Shown: positions 50,996-58,955 of the stretch, one piece after another
Layout of the letters: each line of letters begins with the position of its first letter
Numbering within the stretch: the first letter of the stretch is position 1
Assembly: GCA_040081465.1 (NCBI GenBank)
Contig: JBEBGL010000005.1
Location: 124,001 to 188,000, forward strand
DNA length: 64,000 bases
Direction: 5' to 3'
DNA from: UBA668 sp040081465
Lineage (GTDB): Bacteria > Actinomycetota > Acidimicrobiia > Acidimicrobiales > Ilumatobacteraceae
The notes under the pieces: model-generated
Databases searched by the model: none
What the model was told of the DNA's origin: nothing
The model's input: the letters and a program-made list of their open reading frames with translations, nothing else
Position numbers and translations under genes: made by a program

Positions 50996-52156
50996 CTAAC
51001 CACCCAATGGCCGCAACATGGCGCGCGAAATGATGTGACGCTGAATCTCGCTGGTGCCATCCCAGATGCGATCGACGCGTGTGTCGCGCCACATGCGCTC
51101 GAGCGGCAGTTCGTCCATCAGGCCCATGCCGCCGAGAATCTGGATCGCCTCGTCGGTGACGAATTGGCACATCTCGGTGGCAAAGACCTTCGCCATGGCC
51201 ATGTCTTCGTCGGTGCCAGTGCCTCGCGCGTCTCGCCACGCGGCGCGCAGCGTCAGCAACTCGGCTGCCTCCCAGCGCGTGCGCATATCGGCCAGCTTGA
51301 ACGACACGCCTTGGAACTTGCCGATCTGTTGCCCGAACTGCACGCGAGTTGCCGCCCACTCGGTGGCGATTCCGAGCGCTCGGCGCGCGCGGCCGACACA
51401 TACCGCTGCGACCTGCAGACGAGTCGAGCCGAGCCACTCGTTCGCGGCATCGAAGCCGCGGTGCTCTTCACCGAGGATCTTGCTGACAGGCACGCGGCAG
51501 TTATCGAAGTTGATGATGCAGTTGTGGTAGCCCTTGTTCGAAACGCAGTTGTAGCCGTGCAACACTTCGCAACCTGGAGTGTCGAAGTCGACAAGGAAGC
51601 CTGTGATTCGCTTCTTCGGTCCACGCGACGTTTCCTCCTCGCCGGTTGCGGCGAACAGAATCACGTAGTCGGCGAGGTCGGCGTGACTGATGAAGTGTTT
51701 GACGCCATTGATCACGTACTCGTCACCATCGCGCACAGCACTGCACTTCATCCCGCGCACGTCGCTGCCTGCATCGGGCTCGCTCATTGCCAGGCAATCA
51801 ACGCGCTCGCCCATCGTGGTAGGTCGAAGGTATTCGTCGATCTGGTCGCCCGTACAGGCGCGCAAGATGTTGGAGGGGCGGGCGACGATGTAGTGCAGCG
51901 CGTACGACGTGACGCCGAACTCGCGGTCAACAAGCGTGGTCCCGAAGCTGTCCAACCCACCACCGCCCAACTCGGCCGGCATGTTTGCCGCATACAAACC
52001 AGCGGCGAGCGAGCGCGTGCGAATCTGTTCCATTAGGTCGGGCGGTACTTCGCCCAACTTCTCGACGGTCGCCTCGTGTGGAATCAGTTCTTTGTCAGTG
52101 AACGACCTCACGGTGTCGACGATCATTTCGTCTTCGGGTGAAAGCTCGAAGTCCAT
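50996..52156 (-). CDS. Acyl-CoA dehydrogenase (candidate gamma-butyrobetainyl-CoA dehydrogenase)
   Basis: 386 residues with the ACAD signatures CLAMSEPDAGSDVRGMKC, RVQFGQQIGKFQGVSFKLADM and QILGGMGLMDELPLERMWRD. In the C-terminal motif the usual catalytic (Y/W)EGT reads IWDGTSEIQ, placing Asp366 where medium-chain type enzymes have the catalytic Glu. Either Asp acts as base or the base lies elsewhere, as in some subfamilies. It directly follows the thioesterase fusion (TAG then ATG), implying use of the same CoA thioesters. Confidence 0.82.
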   Translation of the reverse strand: MDFELSPEDEMIVDTVRSFTDKELIPHEATVEKLGEVPPDLMEQIRTRSLAAGLYAANMPAELGGGGLDSFGTTLVDREFGVTSYALHYIVARPSNILRACTGDQIDEYLRPTTMGERVDCLAMSEPDAGSDVRGMKCSAVRDGDEYVINGVKHFISHADLADYVILFAATGEEETSRGPKKRITGFLVDFDTPGCEVLHGYNCVSNKGYHNCIINFDNCRVPVSKILGEEHRGFDAANEWLGSTRLQVAAVCVGRARRALGIATEWAATRVQFGQQIGKFQGVSFKLADMRTRWEAAELLTLRAAWRDARGTGTDEDMAMAKVFATEMCQFVTDEAIQILGGMGLMDELPLERMWRDTRVDRIWDGTSEIQRHIISRAMLRPLGG

Positions 52157-53230
52157 CTAGGAGGTCCTCTCCGGCATGCGCATGACGCTGCCGACCTGTT
52201 TCGGAATTGGAAGGTGCGCATGCGCGTCGCGTATCGCGGCGAGCGCGGCGGCGACGTTGGGGAGTATCGGGGTGGAGCGTCCGGCTTTCATGTCGACGTG
52301 AACCAACATCTGCTCGGCTGTGCAGAGCAGAGCGCCGGTGTCGCCGTGGTACATGCTGTGAATGAAGTGCAGACGCTTGGCATCGACGCCCAGCACTTGC
52401 GTGGTGAACGCGAGCGGTTCATGAACCGATGTTTCCAGCATGTAGTGAATGTGTGTTTCGACCGTATAGAAGCTGTGGCCGGCGGCGCGATATGCCTCGT
52501 CGTCGCCGATGTAGCGGAACAGCGCATCGCTAGCCCATCCGGCCGCTGTGAGGTAAGCCGCCTCGGTCATGTGGTCGTTGTAATCGACCCAGTCGGGTTC
52601 GACAGGGGTGCGATACAGCGCGAGCGGTGCGGCAACCGCGTCGCCTGGTTTCCACGGCGCCGTTGCACCCGACGAGTAACGAAGTGCTTCGTGCCGGGCA
52701 ACCGCCTCGCCGGCGCCGTCGCTGGCCGTCGAACTGGTGGCGCGCAGCGCGCGCATGAGAGCGATGATTGCATCCGGGTCGCCTGCGGCGAGGCGAACCA
52801 AGTCGTCGCCGAGGCGGGCGCGCTGCGCGGCGGTCGCATCCGGGCCGACGGGTGTCATGCCTAGCGAGCGGTAGAACGGTGCAAGTTCGGCTGGCGCGTC
52901 GGCTGCCAACTCGACAAGCGGAAGGAGATGGATGGGGGAGCAGCCGCGCGCTGTTGCTTCGGTCGCGATTAAGCCCCTGACGTTCGCTGGCGCCTTGCCG
53001 CTGACGACTTGAATCACTTCGGCGTTCTCAACGTCTGACGTGCTGGCCGTACGTAGTCGTGACAACGCAGCATCCGGAAAGAGGCCAAGCCGCTGCGCCG
53101 CTGGCCATAGTGCGGTGACTGCAGCCGGGAGCGACGAGTCGTCGACCACGACTTCGAGTCCGGCGGCAAGGAAGCGGGTTGCCCACTCCGCGGCGCGGTC
53201 GCCTTCTCCGAGCACCGCTACGTGCGACAT
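52157..53230 (-). CDS. Thioesterase with degenerate L-carnitine-dehydrogenase-like N-terminal domain
   Basis: 357 residues from the ATG at 53230; an ATG five codons upstream overlaps the likely operator. The C-terminal 150 residues are a hotdog thioesterase with DYNDHMTEAAYL, like the C-terminal part of the protein at 54016-55506. The N-terminus aligns with the dehydrogenase half of that protein but has lost the NAD glycine pattern (VAVLGEGDRAAEW) and the catalytic HPFNP (here CSPIHLLPLVEL). Most of the helical domain is also gone. It is probably a carnitinyl- or betainyl-CoA thioesterase without dehydrogenase activity. Confidence 0.78.
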   Translation of the reverse strand: MSHVAVLGEGDRAAEWATRFLAAGLEVVVDDSSLPAAVTALWPAAQRLGLFPDAALSRLRTASTSDVENAEVIQVVSGKAPANVRGLIATEATARGCSPIHLLPLVELAADAPAELAPFYRSLGMTPVGPDATAAQRARLGDDLVRLAAGDPDAIIALMRALRATSSTASDGAGEAVARHEALRYSSGATAPWKPGDAVAAPLALYRTPVEPDWVDYNDHMTEAAYLTAAGWASDALFRYIGDDEAYRAAGHSFYTVETHIHYMLETSVHEPLAFTTQVLGVDAKRLHFIHSMYHGDTGALLCTAEQMLVHVDMKAGRSTPILPNVAAALAAIRDAHAHLPIPKQVGSVMRMPERTS

Positions 53231-53234
53231 AGAC

Positions 53235-53248
53235 TGAATATACACTCA
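53235..53248. promoter_or_regulatory. Candidate TetR operator in the 35-base divergent spacer
   Basis: TGAATATACACTCA is an imperfect palindrome with 10 of 14 positions symmetric and perfect TGA/TCA ends. It lies between the starts of the thioesterase operon and the tetR gene, where autoregulation and control of both directions would be exerted. Confidence 0.45.
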
Positions 53249-53265
53249 GGATTGGAGCAGCTGCG

Positions 53266-53877
53266 ATGCCGAGACCGCGACTCGATCACGTTCGCAAAGC
53301 CCAGATCCTCGCCGCCGCGGCCGACGTGTTATCCGAACGCGGATATGCAAACACGCGCGTTGTCGACATCGCCGACGCGGCTGGCACCAGTCCCGCGGCG
53401 ATCCTCTACTGGTTCGAGGGCAAGGATGGTTTGCTCGCACAGGCGCTGGGACTTCGCGAGCAGCAGTTCCACGACCGCTACACGGTGAAGGCCGGTAGCA
53501 AGGCGACGGCGTCCGAGCGACTTCGCTCGCTCGTGGAAGCAATGCTCTATCACTACGACTGGAAGTTGTGGATGGAGTTGTGCGTGTTGGCGCTGCGCGA
53601 CAAGGCCGCCGCCGCCGAACGCGATCGTATGGACCGACGCTGGCGAGCCGCGTTGCGCGCGGTGATTCGCGATGGTCAGGCGAGCAGCGAATTCATCGCC
53701 TCCGATGCCGACGACACGATGTTTCTGCTAGCCGGACTGCTCGACGGACTGTCGCCGCTCCTCGCGTTGAAAGCAAAGGGAGTCACAAGGGACCGCGTAG
53801 AGAAGGTGTGGCTGTCGGAAGCCAAACGCCTACTGGGCCCCAAGTTCGACAGCAGTCCACTAAAGCGCACGCGCTGA
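53266..53877 (+). CDS. TetR family transcriptional regulator
   Basis: 203 residues. The N-terminal helix-turn-helix contains ILAAAADVLSERGYANTRVVDIADAAGTSPAAILYWFEGKDGLL. The C-terminal ligand domain resembles the BetI-like group (KLWMELCVLALRD). It is divergent from the thioesterase/acyl-CoA dehydrogenase/ligase/caiD operon, which it probably represses until a betaine or CoA ester binds. Confidence 0.9.
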   Translation: MPRPRLDHVRKAQILAAAADVLSERGYANTRVVDIADAAGTSPAAILYWFEGKDGLLAQALGLREQQFHDRYTVKAGSKATASERLRSLVEAMLYHYDWKLWMELCVLALRDKAAAAERDRMDRRWRAALRAVIRDGQASSEFIASDADDTMFLLAGLLDGLSPLLALKAKGVTRDRVEKVWLSEAKRLLGPKFDSSPLKRTR

Positions 53878-53886
53878 AAGTTCGGT

Positions 53887-53993
53887 GAGTCGAGTGTTTG
53901 CTGCAGCCGAGTGTTTCCTGCCCGCACACGGGCAGGAAACACTCGACTAGGCCGCGGCGGCACGAAACACTCGACTGAAAACCTCGGACCCGA
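53887..53993. repeat. Palindromic intergenic repeat element, copy 2
   Basis: The core is a perfect 17-bp inverted repeat, CGAGTGTTTCCTGCCCG with its complement around CACA (53909-53946). A half-arm GTCGAGTGTTTGCTGC lies to the left. GGCACGAAACACTCGACT and the tail GAAAACCTCGGACC lie to the right. The order of parts matches copy 1 at 655-740. It occupies the gap between the convergent tetR and lcdH genes, so it may serve as a bidirectional terminator. Confidence 0.8.
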
Positions 53994-54015
53994 ACGCCGA
54001 TCCGACACGCCGGCG

Positions 54016-55506
54016 TCAGGAGCGGGGTTGGCCTACGTGTCTGCTGGCGTTTGCAGGCTTCGGGAGGTCCTTGTGCAGAACCGCTAACTCGTCGAGCTTG
54101 GCGACTATCGCTTCGCTCGCCGGTGACGCTTTTCCTTCAGCAGTGTCGACGTGAAGCAACATGAACTCGGCTGTTGAAACCACCGAGTCGTCGTCGGCGC
54201 GGTGGGCTACGCAGAAGTAATGCAGGCGCTTGGGATCGTGGTGCAGCAATTGCACGGTTGCGTACAGCCGATCACCCACCTTGGCTTGCGCGCCGAAGTT
54301 GATGTGGCTCTCGACCGTGTAATAGCTGTGGCCACCGGCGAGGTAAGCCTCGTCGACGCCGATCAGCCGCATCAGGCGATCACCTGACTCACTCGCTATC
54401 TGGAAGAAGCGGCTGTCGTTCATGTGGCCGTTGTAGTCACCCCACTCGGGTGGGACAGTCACCTCATGCACACGCAGTGGGCCGTCTTTCTCAGTGTGCG
54501 GAACGGCATGGCCAATGCGATCGAACAGTTGCCGCTCGTAACGCGCCAGTACTTCGCCGGCGCCGTACCCAACGCCGCGCAAACCGTGCATCACCGCGAT
54601 CAAACAGTCGTCGCGCAAAACCTCCAGCTCGCGAATCGTCGCCGTGCCTGCTTGCGCATCGCTCTGCGCGACCAGCCTTTCGAGCAACTCGTCGGTCAGC
54701 TCGGGAGTATCCATGAGCTTCGACCACGGCCACTTCAAGGACGGCCCGAATTGCGCCATGAAGTGCCGCATGCCGGCTTCGCCGCCAGCGATGCGGTAAA
54801 CGAGCAGCGTTCCCATGAAGCTCCAACGCAAGCCGGGACCGAAGCGAATCGCATCGTCGATCTCGCTCGCAGTTGCGACGCCGTCGTTCACCATCCACAA
54901 CGCTTCACGCCACAGCGCTTCCATCAGGCGATCGGCGACGAAGCCGTCGATCTCTTTGTGCAGATGCAGTGGGTGCATTCCGATCGCGGTGTACACCTGG
55001 AAGGCGCGATCCTTGGCGGCCTGCGATGTCTGTTCGCCACCAACGATCTCGACGAGTGGCATCAGGTACACAGGGTTGAACGGATGCCCAACAAGCAATC
55101 GCTCGGGATGAGTCATGCCTTGCTGCATCAGCGTTGGCAACAAGCCGGACGTGCTGGAACCGAACACGACGCTCGGCCCGGCAACGCTGCTTGCGCGCCG
55201 CAGCAAGTCCTGCTTCATCTCCAAACGTTCCGGAGCGCTCTCCTGCACGAAGTCGACGCCAGCCGCAGCTTCTTCCGGTGTCGCGACAAACGTGAGTGTG
55301 CCCTCCGCCGGAAACTGTGCCGAGACCAACTTGTGCATTGCGCGGCGAGCGTTGGCGATGACTTCGCCGACCTTGCGCGGCGCCTCTGGGTCGGGGTCAT
55401 ACAGCTGCACATCGACGCCATTCAGCAGGAAGCGCGCTGCCCACGCGCCGCCGATGACACCGCCGCCGAGCAGCCCGACGCGATCGAGACCAGGTATCGG
55501 GCTCAT
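54016..55506 (-). CDS. lcdH: L-carnitine dehydrogenase fused to betainyl-CoA thioesterase
   Basis: 496 residues. The first 320 or so form a 3-hydroxyacyl-CoA-dehydrogenase-type oxidoreductase: NAD motif VGLLGGGVIGGAWAARFL, VQESAPERL, and the catalytic His of GHPFNPVYLMPLVEIV. The last 150 form a hotdog thioesterase with GDYNGHMNDSRFF. This fusion is known for L-carnitine dehydrogenases that oxidise carnitine to 3-dehydrocarnitine and hydrolyse betainyl-CoA to glycine betaine. It follows the BKACE gene after one base, so the three steps are encoded by a two-gene operon. Confidence 0.87.
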   Translation of the reverse strand: MSPIPGLDRVGLLGGGVIGGAWAARFLLNGVDVQLYDPDPEAPRKVGEVIANARRAMHKLVSAQFPAEGTLTFVATPEEAAAGVDFVQESAPERLEMKQDLLRRASSVAGPSVVFGSSTSGLLPTLMQQGMTHPERLLVGHPFNPVYLMPLVEIVGGEQTSQAAKDRAFQVYTAIGMHPLHLHKEIDGFVADRLMEALWREALWMVNDGVATASEIDDAIRFGPGLRWSFMGTLLVYRIAGGEAGMRHFMAQFGPSLKWPWSKLMDTPELTDELLERLVAQSDAQAGTATIRELEVLRDDCLIAVMHGLRGVGYGAGEVLARYERQLFDRIGHAVPHTEKDGPLRVHEVTVPPEWGDYNGHMNDSRFFQIASESGDRLMRLIGVDEAYLAGGHSYYTVESHINFGAQAKVGDRLYATVQLLHHDPKRLHYFCVAHRADDDSVVSTAEFMLLHVDTAEGKASPASEAIVAKLDELAVLHKDLPKPANASRHVGQPRS

Positions 55507-55507
55507 G

Positions 55508-56401
55508 TCAGCGCTTGACCAGCTTCAACTTGTCGCGAACCGCTTGCGCACTCATGACACGCACGTTCATGTTGTCGAGGATGTTCTTCGCACGCTCAAC
55601 CAGCATTGCGTTTGTCGCCAGTTGCTTGGGCCCGGCGTAGAGGTTGTCTTCCAAACCGACGCGCACGTTGCCGCCCGCCAGCGCAGCCATCGCCACGAAT
55701 GGAAGTTGCATGCGCGAGATCGAGAAACCGGAGAACACGCAGTCGTTGGGAAGGTTGTTCACCATCGCCATAAAGGTGTTCGGGTCGTCGGGCGCGCCGT
55801 ACGCGATGCCCATGCAAAGTTGGATCATGACTGGGTCGTCGAGCAGACCGTCGCGAATCATCTCCTTCACCTGCACCAAGTGGCCGGTGTCGAACACCTC
55901 GAGCTCTGGTCGCACGCCTAGCTCTTGCACCTGCTTGGCCATCGTGCGCAGCACCGCTGGCGTGTTCACCATGATGTAGTCGCCGCCAGACGCGAAGTTC
56001 ATCGTGCCGCAGTCGAGCGTGCAGATCTCGGGCAGGATCTTGCGCACGTGGTCGAGTCTCTCGGTTGCACCTGCCATGTCGGTGCCGACAGGGTTCGGGG
56101 GCAACACGTTTTCGTCGCCGCCCAGCACGAGGTCGCCACCCATTCCGGCGGTGAGGTTGACGACGACGTCGACGTCGGCTGCGCGAACGCGCTCAACAAC
56201 CTCGGCGTAGTACTCGGTCTTGCGACTGCCCTGGCCGGTCTCTGGATCGCGCACGTGAATGTGTACGACGGCGGCACCGGCCTTGGCGGCTTCGATCGCC
56301 GACTCTGCGATCTGCTGCGGGTAGACGGGAACGTGCGGGCTCTTCTTGGTGGTGTCGCCGGAACCCGTTACCGCGCAAGTAATGAACACATCCCAATTCA
56401 T
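55508..56401 (-). CDS. BKACE family (DUF849) beta-keto acid cleavage enzyme, likely 3-dehydrocarnitine cleaving
   Basis: 297 residues from the ATG at 56401 (MNWDVFITCAVTG); the frame extends 12 codons upstream. Zinc ligands are His47 and His49 in VVHIHVRDPETG, with a Glu in RVGLEDN near residue 220. BKACE enzymes condense a beta-keto acid with acetyl-CoA. For 3-dehydrocarnitine the products are betainyl-CoA and acetoacetate. The substrate is inferred from the adjoining lcdH. Confidence 0.85.
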   Translation of the reverse strand: MNWDVFITCAVTGSGDTTKKSPHVPVYPQQIAESAIEAAKAGAAVVHIHVRDPETGQGSRKTEYYAEVVERVRAADVDVVVNLTAGMGGDLVLGGDENVLPPNPVGTDMAGATERLDHVRKILPEICTLDCGTMNFASGGDYIMVNTPAVLRTMAKQVQELGVRPELEVFDTGHLVQVKEMIRDGLLDDPVMIQLCMGIAYGAPDDPNTFMAMVNNLPNDCVFSGFSISRMQLPFVAMAALAGGNVRVGLEDNLYAGPKQLATNAMLVERAKNILDNMNVRVMSAQAVRDKLKLVKR

Positions 56402-56500
56402 GCTGAACCCTGTCTTTCGAGCTATGTAGTTCGCCAACCGTCTTTCCTGAACGGCCGATCAGACCCGCAGCGTACAATGCGCGCCGGGAGGGGAAACCAA

Positions 56501-57262
56501 ATGGCTGAGTCGCTGAATGGACTACGTGCGCTGGTTACTGGCGGTGGTTCAGGTATCGGTCGTGTGATCGCCGACTGCCTGCTTCGTGAGGGGGCGAGCG
56601 TGATGGTGACAGATGTCGATGCCAGCACCCAACCCGATGTTGTCGCAGATGTTTCGACAACGGAGGCGGTCGCCGACCTGTTCGCGGTCGTACGCGAGCG
56701 ATTGGGTGGCCTCGACCTACTGGTCAACAACGTCGGTGTCGCTGGACCGACCGCGGCTGTCGAGAACATGGACCCCGACGAGTTCGACCGGTGCGTGCAG
56801 ATCTGCCTAGGTAGCGCGTTCAGGTGCACCCGCGCGGCGGTTCCGCTGCTTCGCGAAGCGCCGACCGATCGGCAGCGCTCGATCATCAATATCTCGTCGA
56901 CCGCTGGGTTGTTCGGGTACCCGCTGCGATCGCCATACGTGGCCGCCAAGTGGGGTGTCATTGGAATGACCAAAACCTGGGCGATGGAGCTTGGTCCGGA
57001 AGGCATTCGCGTGAACGCGATTTGTCCCGGTTCGGTCGGCGGGCCACGCATGGATGGTGTCATCGAGCGCGAGGCCGCGACTGTCGGCGTACCGGCAAGC
57101 GACGTTCGTTCCGCGTACGAGAATCAGGTTTCGATGCGTTCGTTCATCGACGCCAGCGATGTTGGTGAGGTGATTGTGTTCCTCGCGTCGCCCGCAGCTC
57201 GCTTCATCAACGGTCAGGCATTCGCAGTCGACGGCCACACCGAAACTCTCAGCACGCGATGA
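56501..57262 (+). CDS. Short-chain dehydrogenase/reductase
   Basis: 253 residues from the ATG at 56501, with GGGAGGGG upstream and a -10-like TACAAT at 56473. The cofactor motif is TGGGSGIG, the NAG triad reads NNVG, and the catalytic residues are in SPYVAAKWGV. The start region excludes a long upstream frame that is antisense to the BKACE gene. It overlaps the following hydrolase gene by ATGA. Divergent from the carnitine operon; substrate unknown. Confidence 0.87.
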   Translation: MAESLNGLRALVTGGGSGIGRVIADCLLREGASVMVTDVDASTQPDVVADVSTTEAVADLFAVVRERLGGLDLLVNNVGVAGPTAAVENMDPDEFDRCVQICLGSAFRCTRAAVPLLREAPTDRQRSIINISSTAGLFGYPLRSPYVAAKWGVIGMTKTWAMELGPEGIRVNAICPGSVGGPRMDGVIEREAATVGVPASDVRSAYENQVSMRSFIDASDVGEVIVFLASPAARFINGQAFAVDGHTETLSTR

Positions 57263-58488
57263 CGCCCGCGGTACCCCACACTCCGGTTCGTCGGCATCGA
57301 CCGCCTTCAGCTTTCGAGTCCGGTGTGCGCGCTACTTCAGCTAACTGGATAGACGCACCGTTTAATCGCTGGGGTTACAACCACGTCCATGAACTCACAC
57401 GAACGGCGCCCGTCCTTCGAGGCGATCGCGCGGCTTGGGTCGTGCCCGAGAGGCTGATCGATCTTGATCGCATGCCATTGCAGCACGACGGTGCGGCCTT
57501 CACCTACACCGAGATGCTCCACGCGACGTACACCGACGCGTGCGTTGTCATCCACGACGGCGCGATTGTTTACGAGTACTACGACAAGGGCATTCGCCCA
57601 GACCAGCAGCACTTGCTCATGTCGGTGTCGAAGTCGCTGACCGCGACGCTGATCGGGCTGCTGGTTCAGCAAGGGTTGGTGGCGACGGATGGGTTAGTCA
57701 CCAGCTACGTCCCTTCGCTCGTCGGAACATCGTGGGAAGGGTGCACGGTGCAACACCTGCTCGACATGCGTGGTGGCGTGGCCTTCACGGAACACGACAT
57801 GGACGACCCCGAGTCGGATGGCGTCTTGCTCGAGCAAGTCTCCGGCTACACGTCTGGCACGAGGCCAAACCTGCCTGCCAATACGTACGACTGGATCCGC
57901 GCGCTGCCCAATCAGCAACCGCACGGCGGGCCGTTTGTATATCGCTCGATTCTCATCGACGTACTCGGTTGGATCGCCGAGGAAGTCACCGGTGAGCATT
58001 TCTCTGATTTGTTCTCGCGTTTGATTTGGAGCCGCATCGGTGCCGAGTACGCGGCGTACCTGATTGTCGATTCGGCCGGCTTCCCGGTCGTGGAAGGTGG
58101 GTTGTGCACGACCGCACGCGACCTAGCGCGCTTCGGGTTGATGCACCTGCAACGAGGCAACGTCGCGGGGGAGCAGATCGTGCCTGGCGATTGGATCGAC
58201 CGTGTCATCACACGTGATCAAGAACTGATCGACACGTTTGCCGCTGGATACTCTGCCGATCCGCAGAACGCCGAGGCGTACTACCACGACTGTTGGTGGG
58301 TGTGGGACGCCGCGCTCGGTCGCTACGGCGGCTACGGACTTGGCGGGCAGAACCTGCTGATTGATCGCACGAGCAACACAGTCATTGTGAAGTTCTCGAG
58401 CTGGCCGAAGCGCACCGACCCATTGGTGGCCGCATTCGCCGACAGTGCCAACGAGGCCCTGTTCGACTGGTTGCGGCGAAGTAGTTAA
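57259..58488 (+). CDS. Serine hydrolase of the class C beta-lactamase/esterase family
   Basis: 409 residues without an obvious signal peptide, so probably cytoplasmic. The SxxK catalytic motif is MSVSKSLTATL, the second element is probably YRSILIDVLGW, and GGYGLGGQN may supply the KTG-like strand. The length and the start near residue 70 of the fold suit esterases of the EstB type such as the 6-aminohexanoate-dimer hydrolase group, rather than an antibiotic-hydrolysing beta-lactamase. It is coupled to the SDR. Confidence 0.8.
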   Translation: MTPAVPHTPVRRHRPPSAFESGVRATSANWIDAPFNRWGYNHVHELTRTAPVLRGDRAAWVVPERLIDLDRMPLQHDGAAFTYTEMLHATYTDACVVIHDGAIVYEYYDKGIRPDQQHLLMSVSKSLTATLIGLLVQQGLVATDGLVTSYVPSLVGTSWEGCTVQHLLDMRGGVAFTEHDMDDPESDGVLLEQVSGYTSGTRPNLPANTYDWIRALPNQQPHGGPFVYRSILIDVLGWIAEEVTGEHFSDLFSRLIWSRIGAEYAAYLIVDSAGFPVVEGGLCTTARDLARFGLMHLQRGNVAGEQIVPGDWIDRVITRDQELIDTFAAGYSADPQNAEAYYHDCWWVWDAALGRYGGYGLGGQNLLIDRTSNTVIVKFSSWPKRTDPLVAAFADSANEALFDWLRRSS

Positions 58489-58955
58489 CCCCGAAGTTCG
58501 ACGGCCGTGCGTTGCACAGCGGCGACGATCTTGGTGTAGCCGGTACAACGACAGAGGTTGCCCGACAAACCAATACGGACTTCTTCCTCCGACGGCGCGT
58601 CGTTGCGCTGCAGTAGCGCGTGCGCCGAGAGAATCATGCCCGGAGTGCAGAAGCCACACTGAACGCCACCCTCTTCGAGAATGTTGCGTTGCAACGGATG
58701 CATCACTTCGCCGTCCATGACGCCCTCGATCGTGGTGATTGCGCGCCCCTGCGCCTGCACGGCGAGATAACTGCACGAGTTCACTGGCTGTCCATCGAGT
58801 AAGACCATGCACGCGCCGCACTCGCAGTCGTCACAGCCTTCCTTGGTGCCTGTCAGTCCGACCTCGCCGCGAATCACGCTGAGCAGATTTCGATCCTGCT
58901 CGACGTTGACGGGGTAGTCGACGCCATTGACGTTCAAGTTGAAAGACTCGCTCAC
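58485..58955 (-). CDS. Molybdenum hydroxylase, [2Fe-2S] small subunit
   Basis: 156 residues. The plant-type ferredoxin site is Cys41, Cys46, Cys49 and Cys61 in EGCDDCECGACMVLLDG and its flank, with an extra Cys44. The second cluster is formed by QCGFCTPGM and GNLCRCTGY. It transfers electrons within the three-subunit xanthine-dehydrogenase-family enzyme. Its last four bases overlap the serine hydrolase gene tail to tail. Confidence 0.9.
   Translation of the reverse strand: MSESFNLNVNGVDYPVNVEQDRNLLSVIRGEVGLTGTKEGCDDCECGACMVLLDGQPVNSCSYLAVQAQGRAITTIEGVMDGEVMHPLQRNILEEGGVQCGFCTPGMILSAHALLQRNDAPSEEEVRIGLSGNLCRCTGYTKIVAAVQRTAVELRG

Noticed and set aside
57259..58488. Antibiotic-resistance beta-lactamase
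   Set aside because: No signal peptide, and the sequence is more like esterase-type members of the family; it sits in a catabolic operon with an SDR.
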